Positions 18,923 to 27,230 of a stretch of DNA of 64,000 nt are shown here, piece after piece; position 1 is the first letter of the stretch; the number at the start of each line of letters is the position of its first letter. The notes below the pieces were generated by a model. It did no database searches. It was not told the origin of the DNA and saw nothing but the letters and a program-made list of their open reading frames with translations. This DNA is from Arthrobacter sp. ATA002. GTDB taxonomy: Bacteria; Actinomycetota; Actinomycetes; Actinomycetales; Micrococcaceae. The position numbers were made by a program, and so were the translations under genes. The stretch covers positions 2,914,001 to 2,978,000 of the forward strand of contig NZ_CP114015.1 of NCBI RefSeq assembly GCF_026898095.1. The letters run 5' to 3'.

Positions 18923-20607
18923 CTACTCTTCCATTGGGATACGGACGCCGCGCTCGGCGGCGACATCGGAGGCCCGCTGGTAGCCGGCGTCGGCGTGCCG
19001 GATGACCCCGGTGCCCGGGTCGTTGGTGAGGAGCCGCTCCAGCTTTTCGGCCGCCAGTGCGGTGCCGTCGGCGACCGACACCTGACCGGCGTGGATGGAG
19101 CGGCCGATGCCCACTCCGCCGCCGTGGTGAATGGAGACCCAGGTGGCGCCGGACGCGGTGTTCAGCAGGGCGTTAAGCAGCGGCCAGTCGGCCACGGCGT
19201 CGGACCCGTCGGCCATGGCCTCGGTCTCGCGGTAGGGCGAGGCCACGGACCCGGAGTCCAGGTGGTCGCGGCCAATGACGATGGGCGCGCTGACTTTGCC
19301 CTCGGCCACCAGGGAGTTGAACAGCAGCCCGGCCTTGGCCCGGTCCCCGTAGCCCAGCCAGCAGATCCGGGCCGGCAACCCCTCGAACTCCACGTGTTCC
19401 GCCGCGGCATCGAGCCAGCGGTGCAGGCGGGTATTCTCCGGAAAAAGGTCCTTGATGGCAGCGTCGGTGACGGCGATGTCGTGCGGATCCCCGGAGAGCG
19501 CCACCCAGCGGAACGGGCCCATGCCCTCGCAGAACAGCGGGCGGATATAGGCGGGAACGAAGCCCGGGAACTCGAAGGCCCGCTCGAACCCGCCCTGGCA
19601 TGCCTCGTCGCGGATCGAGTTGCCGTAGTCGAACACCTCGGCGCCGGCGTCCTGGAAGCCCACCATTGCCGCCACCTGTCGGGCCATGGACTCACGGGCT
19701 TTCCTGGTGAACCCCCCGGGGTCGGCCGCGGACTCGGCTTTCCACTGGTCCACGGGAATGCCGGCCGGCAGGTAGCTCAGCGGATCATGCGCGGAGGTCT
19801 GGTCCGTGACAATGTCCACGGTGATCTCTCCGGCGTTGTGCCGGCGCAGCAGCTCCTCGAACACCTCTGCCGCGTTGCCGACCAGCCCCACCGACAGGGC
19901 ACGCTTCTCGGCCTTGGCGGCCATGACGCGGGCGACGGCGGTGTCCAGGTCCGTTTCCACCTCCTGCAGGTAGCGCTTGCCGGCGCGGCGGCGCAGGCGG
20001 GATTCGTCGACGTCGACAATGAGTACTGCTCCCCCGTTGAGCGTGACGGCCAGCGGCTGTGCCTCGCCCATGCCGCCGCAGCCGCCGGTCAGGGTCAGCG
20101 TGCCGGCCAGGGTGGCGTTCTCGTCAGCGAAGATCCTCCGGGCCACGGCCCCGAAGGTTTCATAGGTGCCCTGCAGGATTCCCTGCGTGCCGATATAGAT
20201 CCAGGATCCGGCCGTCATCTGCCCGTACATCATCAGCCCCTCGGCCTCCAGCCGGCGGAACTCGGGCCAGGTGGCCCAGTCCCCCACCAGGTTGGAGTTA
20301 GCGAGCAGCACCCGCGGCGCCCACTCGTGGGTGCGGAACACGCCCACCGGCTTGCCGGACTGGACCAGCAGGGTTTCGTCGCCGGCCAGGGTGGACAGGG
20401 TGCGGACGATCGCGTCGTAGGCCTCCCAGCTGCGCGCGGCCCGGCCGGTGCCGCCGTAGACCACCAGGTCCCCGGGGCGCTCGGCAACTTCCGGGTCCAG
20501 ATTGTTCATGAGCATGCGCAGCGGCGCTCGGTTTGCCAGCTCCGGGCGGTCAGGGTGCTGCCGCGCGGAGCCCGGATGCTGCGGGCGGGATCTGATGTGG
20601 TGGCCAT
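18923..20607 (-). CDS. hutU: Urocanate hydratase, frameshifted near the N-terminus
   Basis: Adds water to urocanate to give imidazolonepropionate, with tightly bound NAD+. The body contains [33 protein letters not shown], the NAD-loop [14 protein letters not shown] and [11 protein letters not shown]. The usual N-terminus [12 protein letters not shown]...LTARSWQTE starts at 20607 in a different frame and joins [13 protein letters not shown] if one base is added at about 20522-20527. The restored length is 561 residues, normal for urocanase. The operator-like palindrome at 20660-20673 lies 53 bp upstream. Confidence 0.95.
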
Positions 20608-20659
20608 CTTCCAGACCGTAACGGAGCCGGTTTCCGTTGCTTCCCCTGGGCCGGCAAGG

Positions 20660-20673
20660 TCTGGGATCTCAGA
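20660..20673. promoter_or_regulatory. Palindromic operator candidate upstream of hutU
   Basis: TCTGGGATCTCAGA, one base from a perfect dyad, in the gap between iclR and hutU. The same 14-bp palindrome occurs upstream of hutH. Its position suits repression by the IclR regulator encoded between them. Confidence 0.7.
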
Positions 20674-20682
20674 CAGCAACCG

Positions 20683-21483
20683 TCACCGGCGAGCTGGACC
20701 CGCGCCGAGCCGGCGGGAAATCTCCGCGGCGCAGCGGGAGACGTCGGACAGCCAGCGGGCCGCCAGATCCTCGATTCCCCCGCCGGCACCGGGTTCGGGC
20801 AGTGAGGAATTTGGAGCCGTGAGGGTAACGCTGGCGACGGCGTGCCCGGAACGGTCCAGGACGGGCACGGCGATGGAGGAAAAGCCTTCGGTTACTTCAT
20901 TTTCTTCCCAGGCATAGCCGCGGTTCCGCACCTGTGCCAGCAGACCGGTGAGCGCCGTACCCCCGATGCGGCCGGACCGCATGGTCTCCGGAGCAGGATA
21001 GAGGGCCCGCAGCTGGGCATTTGTCATCTGGGCCAGCATGGCCCGCCCGCTGGCGGTGCGGTGCGCCGGAAGCCGGATGCCGGCGTCGGTCACCAGCGGC
21101 TGCTGCCGCGGCGCCCGTTCCTCGATGACATAGATGGTGTCCGTGCCCTGCAGCACCGCCAGGTGCGCGGTCAGCCGTGCCCGGGCCACCAGCGTGCGCA
21201 GCGGAAACCGGCCGATGCGCTGCAGCGGTGCCTGCCGGGCGTAGCCGGTGCCGAGCTCATGCGCGGTCGCCCCGAGGGCGTATTTGCGTTCCTCCGGCAA
21301 ATGCACGGCAAACCCGTCCTGCACCAGGGCGGCCAGCAGGTGGTAGGTGGTGGACCGGGGCAGGGACAGGTCACGGGAAACGGCAGTGGCGCTGACCGGG
21401 CCCGCCTGCATGCCCAGATACCTCAGGATGGACAGGACCTGCGCTGCTGCTGGAACCTGGACCCGGGAGTAGCTCTCTGGCAT
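20683..21483 (-). CDS. IclR family transcriptional regulator of the hut genes
   Basis: 266 residues. N-terminal winged helix-turn-helix (about residues 12-70, with SATAVSRDLSLPRSTTYHLL as the recognition region) and the C-terminal IclR effector domain (RTLVARARLTAHLAV, ALPAHRTASGRAMLA-like block, and EENEVTEGFSSIAVPVLD). It is encoded between hutU and hutH, with a shared palindrome at both promoters, so it most likely controls both operons; the inducer is probably urocanate or histidine (inference). Confidence 0.9.
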   Translation of the reverse strand: MPESYSRVQVPAAAQVLSILRYLGMQAGPVSATAVSRDLSLPRSTTYHLLAALVQDGFAVHLPEERKYALGATAHELGTGYARQAPLQRIGRFPLRTLVARARLTAHLAVLQGTDTIYVIEERAPRQQPLVTDAGIRLPAHRTASGRAMLAQMTNAQLRALYPAPETMRSGRIGGTALTGLLAQVRNRGYAWEENEVTEGFSSIAVPVLDRSGHAVASVTLTAPNSSLPEPGAGGGIEDLAARWLSDVSRCAAEISRRLGAGPARR

Positions 21484-21503
21484 TCCCGGAGTCTACGGCA
21501 GTG

Positions 21504-21517
21504 TCTGGGATCCCAGA
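21504..21517. promoter_or_regulatory. Palindromic operator candidate between iclR and hutH
   Basis: TCTGGGATCCCAGA, a perfect 14-bp dyad, 21 bp upstream of the iclR start and about 55 bp upstream of hutH. It could serve both divergent promoters, giving autoregulation of iclR. Confidence 0.75.
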
Positions 21518-21571
21518 AACAGAATCGGCGGCAGGCTGGGCCCGGCAGTGTCCGCATGCTCAGATAAGAAG

Positions 21572-23147
21572 ATGGACACCCTGGAACACCCCCGTACAAC
21601 CGTTGAACTCGGCACCGGCGCCCTGACGGCGGAGAACATTGTTGCCGTAGCCCGGTACGGTGCTCCCGTGGAGCTGGCGCAGGAAGCCGTTGCGGCCATG
21701 CAGTCCTCACGGGAAGTCATTGAAGAACTCGCCGCCGACGACAAACCGCATTACGGCGTTTCCACCGGTTTCGGCGCGCTGGCGGTGAAGCAGATCGTTC
21801 CGGACCAGCGCCGGCAGCTGCAGCGCTCCCTGATCCGCAGCCACGCGGCGTCGTCGGGGGCGGAAGTGGACACCGAGGTGGTGCGGGCCCTGATGCTGAA
21901 CCGGCTGTCCACTCTGGCCACCGGCCGCACCGGGGTCCGTCCCGGGGTGGCCATGGCGTACGCGGGGCTGCTGAACGCCGGTATCACCCCGGTGGTGGGC
22001 GAATACGGGTCGCTGGGCTGCTCCGGGGACCTCGCTCCGCTTTCGCACTGTGCTCTGGCCCTGCTCGGCGAAGGAGAGGTCCGCACGGCCGACGGCGACC
22101 GCGTGCCGGCAGCCGCGGCGCTGGCCGCCGCCGGGTTGGAGCCCGTGGAGCTTCAGGAAAAGGAAGGCCTGGCCCTGATCAACGGCACCGACGGAATGCT
22201 GGGCATGCTGACGCTCGCCACCGCCGACCTGCGCCGGCTGCTCGCCACCGCCGACCTGGCTGCAGCCATGAGCGTGGAGGGGCTGCTCGGCAGTGACGCG
22301 GTGTTTGCCGCGGATCTCCAGGCCCTGCGGCCGCAGCCCGGACAGGGCGCGTCCGCTGCGAACGTTCGCGCGGTGCTGGCCGGGTCGGCCCTCATTGACG
22401 AGCACAAGACCGGCGGATTCACCCGGGTGCAGGACGCCTATTCCCTGCGCTGCGTTCCCTCCGTTCACGGCGCGGCCCGGTCCACGCTGCTCCATGCCGA
22501 GAATGTTGCCGGGTGCGAGCGGGCCTCGGCCATCGACAACCCGGTGGTAACCCTGGACGGGCGGCTGGAATCCAACGGAAATTTCCACGGGGCTCCGGTG
22601 GGCTACGTGCTGGATTTCCTGGCCATCGCCGTCGCCGACGTCGCGTCCATGAGTGAGCGGCGGACCGACCGGTTCCTGGACACCGCTCGCAGCCACGGCC
22701 TCAGTGCCTTCCTGGCTTTCGATCCGGGAGTGGACTCGGGCCACATGATCGCGCAGTACACCCAGGCCGGAATCGTGGCCGAGCTCAAACGGCTGGCCGT
22801 GCCCGCCTCGGTGGACTCCATCCCGTCCTCGGCCATGCAGGAGGACCACGTCTCGATGGGCTGGGCCGCGGGACTGAAACTGCGCCGCGCCATCGACGGC
22901 CTGGAAAGGGTGCTGGCCATTGAGCTGCTGGACATCTGCACGGGCGCTGGACATGCGCGACGGCGGCGTGAACACCTCCCGCAGCGCCCCCGCGGTCACG
23001 GCCGTGCGGTCCGCGCTGCGGGCGGTGGTGGCCGGCCCCGGCCCGGACCGGTACCTCGCACCGGAAATCGAAGCGGCCCGGCTGCTGGTGGCCAACGGTT
23101 CCCTGCTGGCCGCTGCAGACCCAGTGCTGGGCCGGCCGTTACGCTAG
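21572..23147 (+). CDS. hutH: Histidine ammonia-lyase, frameshifted near the C-terminus
   Basis: Removes ammonia from L-histidine to form urocanate. The MIO prosthetic group forms from the Cys-Ser-Gly in GSLGCSGDLAPLSH; most family members have Ala-Ser-Gly, and as I recall Streptomyces enzymes share the Cys form. Other signatures are KPHYGVSTGFGALA and QDAYSLRCVPSVHG. The frame changes at about 22936-22945, after AIELLDIC, into ARALDMRDGGVNTSRSAP and the normal end at 23147. The shift equals two missing bases or one extra. Restored length is about 525 residues. ATG 21572 was chosen; a GTG at 21548 is in frame. Confidence 0.93.
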
Positions 23148-23151
23148 GCGC

Positions 23152-23451
23152 ATGACCCCTTCGGATTCCGGTTCGCTGCCGGCCCGCCGCTTGACCGCCC
23201 GCATCACCGGCGACGTGCAGGCGGTTGGATTCCGGTTCCGGACCCTGCAGCAGGCCACCCGCCTCGGCCTGACCGGCGTGGCCTCGAACAGGTCCGACGG
23301 GTCGGTACAGGTGGTGGCGGAAGGAGCCCGGCCGGCACTCGACGGGCTGCTGGAGTGGCTGGGCTCCCCTGCCGCCCCGGGCACCGTCCGCGGCATCGAG
23401 GAATCCTTTTCCGACGCCACCGGCGAATTTCCGGATTTCAGCACCGGCTAA
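23152..23451 (+). CDS. acyP: Acylphosphatase
   Basis: 99 residues with ITGDVQAVGFRFRTLQQA (catalytic Arg in the VGFR loop) and LTGVASNRSDGSVQVVAEG (catalytic Asn in SNRSDGSV). These are the two acylphosphatase signatures. It hydrolyses acyl phosphates in the cytosol. It starts 4 bp after hutH and is probably cotranscribed, although no link to histidine use is known. Confidence 0.92.
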   Translation: MTPSDSGSLPARRLTARITGDVQAVGFRFRTLQQATRLGLTGVASNRSDGSVQVVAEGARPALDGLLEWLGSPAAPGTVRGIEESFSDATGEFPDFSTG

Positions 23452-23569
23452 TACGGCCCGAACCGCCCTAGTTCGCGCAAAGTCCGGGATTCTCCCTGAA
23501 TGCTGCTGCGAATGCCCTCATGAATGCCGTAAAAATGCGGGTAATACCGCAGGCAGGAGAGATTTCCGG

Positions 23570-23630
23570 GCAAAGAAAAACGCCGGCAGACTGTGGATTG
23601 ATTGGGGGGAACAATCCTAGTCTGCCGGCG
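23570..23630 (-). terminator. Strong intrinsic terminator, possibly the 3' end of a small RNA
   Basis: On the minus strand a perfect 12-bp stem (23619-23630 with 23581-23592) is followed by TTTTTCTTTG, a clear rho-independent terminator. The loop contains its own inner helix around CCCCCC. A second short hairpin (GGATAG/CTATCC, 23633-23653) lies just upstream. The nearest minus-strand coding sequence ends at 23766, 136 bp away, so a separate small transcript is possible. The rest of 23452-23765 holds a 10-bp palindrome (GAGGTACCTC) near 23675 and nothing else recognised. Confidence 0.7.
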
Positions 23631-23765
23631 CCGGATAGGTCACTACGCTATCCATTCATCACTCGCACCCTTATGAGGTACCTCTTACGATAATGGTGTG
23701 TTCTGGGCGGAAACTGTAGGAAAGCTGGCAACTCCCTGAAAGCCCCTGCAAGTTGGAGCAGCGGG

Positions 23766-24866
23766 TCAGGACGCCTGTTTGCGGTTGTCCGGAACATGCT
23801 GGCGCCGCGGCTGGGGCATGGCGTTACTGAAAGCCAGCACCAGCGACGGCCGCAGCGGCTTGGACGGCGCACCGCAGGCCTCATCTACCCGGCCAACGGT
23901 CCCGGAAGAACTCTCCTGGCCGCCGGCCTGGTTCTTCCCCGGCGTGCGGCCGGCGGAGCCGCCGGTGCGCTTCGCGGAGGAAGATTTCGACCCGTTGGAG
24001 CCGGCGGGCCGGTTACCTCCCGACCGGTCCTTCGCCGGCGGCGTCTTGGCGGACGGTGCTTTGGCGGACGGCGTTTTAGCACCCTGGGCAGATTTGGCTC
24101 CAGACTTGCCTGAAGCCCCTTTAACCGGAGCTTTGTTACCCGGGGCCGGCTTGGCCGACGCCGTATTGCCGGAGGCGCCCTTGTTGGAGGCGCCTTTGTT
24201 GGAGGCGCCCTTACTGGAGACCGATTTGTTCAGCGCCGATTTAGCCGGCCCCGTCTTCTGCTTCGTGGCGGACGCAGGCTGCTTTTTCGCGGACTGCTTA
24301 TTTACGGACTGCTTCTGAACGGGCCGAGCATCCTCGGCGGACTGCTTCGCGGACTGCTCTTTTGCCGTTGTGGACCGGGGTGCCGCCTTGGCAGGCTGCT
24401 GCCGGGTTTCGGCTTTCATGGACGAGGCGGGCTGCGCCGCGGCACCGGCCTCCGCAGCAGCTGCCGGCACCGCGGCACGAACAGTGCGCGGGCTGGCCGG
24501 AGCGGGCTGCGGGCGGCCCGTGGCGGCGGCGGGATGCAGTGCCGCCAGGATTTCCTCCGTGGCTGAGCGTGTGGTGTCGACAAAGACCACGGCTGCCGCG
24601 TCCTCCGGTGCGGTTTCGGTTCGTTTCACCGCGGAGTTCTTCACCACGCGGTATAGGGCGGCGGTGACCACAATGAGCGCGGCGCCCGTTCCGTAAATCA
24701 GCACCAGGGACAGGGCCAGAGAAGTTGTCCCGCCGGAAAAGAATCCGAACCCCGTGATTGCCATCAGCAGCCAAATGCTGGAAATAACGGTCAAGGCGGT
24801 TCGAACTTTTACATAGAGCGGACGCTGCTGCACGCCATTCAACTGTGGCGGCAAAATATCTGGCAC
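23766..24866 (-). CDS. Membrane protein with a long histone-H1-like Lys/Ala/Ser tail
   Basis: 366 residues, no family recognised. Two predicted membrane helices lie near the N-terminus (about 23-43 and 49-72). A short acidic segment follows, then some 230 residues of low complexity rich in Lys, Ala, Ser, Pro and Gly. The tail includes triple NKGAS units and repeats such as TPSAKAPSAKTPPAK. The C-terminal end (VDEACGAPSKPLRPSLVLAFSNAM) is less repetitive. The composition resembles histone H1/HctB-like tails and would be highly basic on the cytoplasmic side. It is a single gene between acyP and the FAD oxidoreductase. Confidence 0.75.
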   Translation of the reverse strand: MPDILPPQLNGVQQRPLYVKVRTALTVISSIWLLMAITGFGFFSGGTTSLALSLVLIYGTGAALIVVTAALYRVVKNSAVKRTETAPEDAAAVVFVDTTRSATEEILAALHPAAATGRPQPAPASPRTVRAAVPAAAAEAGAAAQPASSMKAETRQQPAKAAPRSTTAKEQSAKQSAEDARPVQKQSVNKQSAKKQPASATKQKTGPAKSALNKSVSSKGASNKGASNKGASGNTASAKPAPGNKAPVKGASGKSGAKSAQGAKTPSAKAPSAKTPPAKDRSGGNRPAGSNGSKSSSAKRTGGSAGRTPGKNQAGGQESSSGTVGRVDEACGAPSKPLRPSLVLAFSNAMPQPRRQHVPDNRKQAS

Positions 24867-25015
24867 TGGGACAGACCTTTCAAGCGAAAAGGTGGATCAA
24901 AAGGGGGAGGAAGCCCACTTGGCTTTGTCCTTCCACTGTAGGCACCGGAGGCGGCGAAAAAGGCCATACGCGCCCCGCTCAGCTAATTCGTTACGAAGCA
25001 GGCATGAGATTTTGG

Positions 25016-26137
25016 TCACAGTCCGCGCCGGCCGGGATTTAGTGCCTGAACCGCCGCTGTTTCCGGCTCCTGTCCGAGCAGCAGGGCTGCCGCAAGTTCG
25101 GCAATTCCTGAGGAAGTTTGGAAGCCGTACCCGCCTTGTCCTGCCAGCCAAAACAGGCCCGGCACGCCGTCGTCGTATCCCACGACGGGCAGTCCGTCGG
25201 CGGCCTCGGTGCGCAGCCCGGTCCAGCATTTCACCGCCCCGGTGATGCCCAGGGTAGTGACGGAATTAATCCGGGTAATGAGTGCCGCGATGTCCTCCTG
25301 CCGCGGCTGGGCATCCATGGGACCACTCGCCTCGCTCTCCGACGGCGAGATCAGCACCCGCCGCCCCTCAGGCCGGTAATAGAAGGAGTCGCCGGCGTCG
25401 GCCACCATCGGCGCACCTGCCGGCAGCGGATGGCCGACGTCGACGACGGCGGCCGTGCGGCGGTACGGCTGCAGTCCGCGCGGCCGGGCTCCGTACAGGC
25501 CGGCGACCTGGTCGGCCCAGGCGCCGGCGGCGTTGACCACCACCTTGGACCGGATGTGCAGGGCTCCCGCCGTGGTGACCCAGCTTCCGCCGTGGTCGGA
25601 GGTGCCGGTTTCCGACGCCTCACCTTTCAGCTCCGCGGCGCGGACCGGATGTCCGGTCAGGATCTTTCCGCCGCGGTCCAGGATCCGCCGGCGGTGGTAA
25701 TCCATCAACGCATCGGTGTTGCACGCGACGGAGGTGGTGTCCAGTCCCGCCGCGGCGAACAGACCGGGCTTCAGTTCCGGAGCCAGGGCCTGCATTTCCG
25801 CGGGCATGATCGGGTGCATGTGTCCGCTGGCACGGTCCCTGACGTTTTCCTCGCTGCCCACCAGCAGGAAACTGCGCGGGGTGAGGACCGGTTCGGGAAG
25901 ATGGACCTCCAACGCGCGGATCAGTGCCAGCGTCCTCAGGGTCAGGTCCTGCACGACGCCCGGGCCGTAACTGGGGATCAGCTGCCGGGCTGACCGCGAG
26001 GAGGTGTGGTAGCCCAGCGTCTGCTCGGCTTCGGCGACGAGCACGCCTGTCCGGCCGGCCAGCGCGGAGGCTAGGGACAATCCGGCTATTCCGCCGCCAA
26101 CCACCAGGACGTCCGTGCTTGGTGTATCAGTGCCCAT
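25016..26137 (-). CDS. FAD-dependent oxidoreductase, DAO family
   Basis: 373 residues with the N-terminal dinucleotide-binding motif VLVVGGGIAGLSLASALA and the DAO C-terminal FAD motif GLFWLAGQGGYGFQTSSG. Resembles glycine oxidase/D-amino acid dehydrogenase-like proteins; substrate not determined. The ATG at 26137 directly overlaps the stop of the APH gene (TGATG), and extension further upstream lies within that gene. The two are likely coupled. Confidence 0.85.
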   Translation of the reverse strand: MGTDTPSTDVLVVGGGIAGLSLASALAGRTGVLVAEAEQTLGYHTSSRSARQLIPSYGPGVVQDLTLRTLALIRALEVHLPEPVLTPRSFLLVGSEENVRDRASGHMHPIMPAEMQALAPELKPGLFAAAGLDTTSVACNTDALMDYHRRRILDRGGKILTGHPVRAAELKGEASETGTSDHGGSWVTTAGALHIRSKVVVNAAGAWADQVAGLYGARPRGLQPYRRTAAVVDVGHPLPAGAPMVADAGDSFYYRPEGRRVLISPSESEASGPMDAQPRQEDIAALITRINSVTTLGITGAVKCWTGLRTEAADGLPVVGYDDGVPGLFWLAGQGGYGFQTSSGIAELAAALLLGQEPETAAVQALNPGRRGL

Positions 26138-27039
26138 CACATGCCGCCTCCGGCGTCGGTCAAAATTTCCATGAGCGTCTCGGACCCCATCAGGTACATC
26201 CCCGGATGATCGTCCGAATTGGCGAGCAGGCTGGAAGCCATGCACACTGCCCAGCCCTGGGCCCTGCCCCAGATGTACGGATCAGCGTCGTACTGGTTTC
26301 CCAGGGCCGCGCGCAGGGCGCTGCGCCCGTTCCGGTCAAAGACCAGCCACGCCGCGGCCAGGTCGGTGGCCGGATCGCCGGCCGTGAGGTCGCCGAAGTC
26401 GATTACGGCTTCCAGCCCGCCGCCGCTGGTGCCCACCAGGTTGGCCGGATGTAGGTCGCCGTGCAGCCACACCGGTGGGCCGGGCCACAGCGGCAGCCCG
26501 AGGCTCGTCTCCCATAGTTCGCGGATCCGGGCCGCGTGCGGCACCATGCCGCTGTCCAGGCGGCTGCGCACGGCATCGTCCCGATCGCGGAGAGGAACGC
26601 CGCGGACCGGGTTGCGGGGAAAACCGGCGGGGGCCGGCTGGTGAAAGGCGTTCAGGAACCGGGCCAGCGGTGCGGCCAGAGCCACGTTGCGGTCCCGCGG
26701 CTGCAGGGACACCTCGGTGCCGGTAAACCAGCGGGTGACGCTCCAGGGCCAGGGAAACGCATCGGAGGGTTGGCCGGCAAACAGGGGTGCCGATGTTCCC
26801 ACCGGCAGGTCAGCGGTCAGTCCGGGCAGCCAGGTCTGCTCATTGGCGGTTAATGCGGCTGCGCTCCGGCGCCGCGGCAGCCGGACGGCGTAGTCGGTGC
26901 CGAGCCGGTAAATGTAGTTATCCCAGCCGTTCGCCACCGGCTGCAGCGCCGCGTCCGCCAGCGCCGGGTGCTGGTCGAGGAGCAGCTGCCGCACCAGGCC
27001 GGTATCCACGAAGATCTCTGCTGCAGGATGAGTGGCCAT
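26137..27039 (-). CDS. APH-type phosphotransferase family protein
   Basis: 300 residues with the kinase-like core of the aminoglycoside phosphotransferase superfamily. The catalytic loop is WLHGDLHPANL (H193, D195, N200) and the metal motif is VIDFGDLTAGDPATD (D214). The N-terminal nucleotide-binding part is GWDNYIYRLGTDYAVRLP. Members phosphorylate many small molecules, so resistance is not implied. Operon partner of the FAD oxidoreductase. Confidence 0.85.
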   Translation of the reverse strand: MATHPAAEIFVDTGLVRQLLLDQHPALADAALQPVANGWDNYIYRLGTDYAVRLPRRRSAAALTANEQTWLPGLTADLPVGTSAPLFAGQPSDAFPWPWSVTRWFTGTEVSLQPRDRNVALAAPLARFLNAFHQPAPAGFPRNPVRGVPLRDRDDAVRSRLDSGMVPHAARIRELWETSLGLPLWPGPPVWLHGDLHPANLVGTSGGGLEAVIDFGDLTAGDPATDLAAAWLVFDRNGRSALRAALGNQYDADPYIWGRAQGWAVCMASSLLANSDDHPGMYLMGSETLMEILTDAGGGM

Positions 27040-27174
27040 GCCTGAACCCTACCGTCAGCCGAAGCCAGCCGTCTGCCCGCCAGCTGCGGCGGGGCTGCGC
27101 GGCTGTGATTTGGGGGCAGCGCGGCGGGTATTTTGCGGCTGCGCGGGCCTTTGAGCCCCGGCGCCCGGGCCGTG

Positions 27175-27215
27175 AACCGGTGCCGGCCCCGGGAAACCCG
27201 GGGCCGGCACTGGTT
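27175..27215. terminator. Hairpin downstream of gatB
   Basis: A 19-bp inverted repeat with one mismatch and an AAA loop, arms AACCGGTGCCGGCCCCGGG and CCCGGGGCCGGCACTGGTT. It lies 16 bp after the gatB stop and could also serve the APH side. It lacks a U-tract. Confidence 0.6.
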
Positions 27216-27230
27216 CATACGTCCGGCTGC

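Noticed and set aside
18905-20917. Long plus-strand frame opposite hutU and the iclR end
   Set aside because: No family features; it overlaps hutU completely.
23581-23630. 6C RNA motif
   Set aside because: Only one C6 loop is present; the 6C class has two hairpins, each with a C-rich loop.
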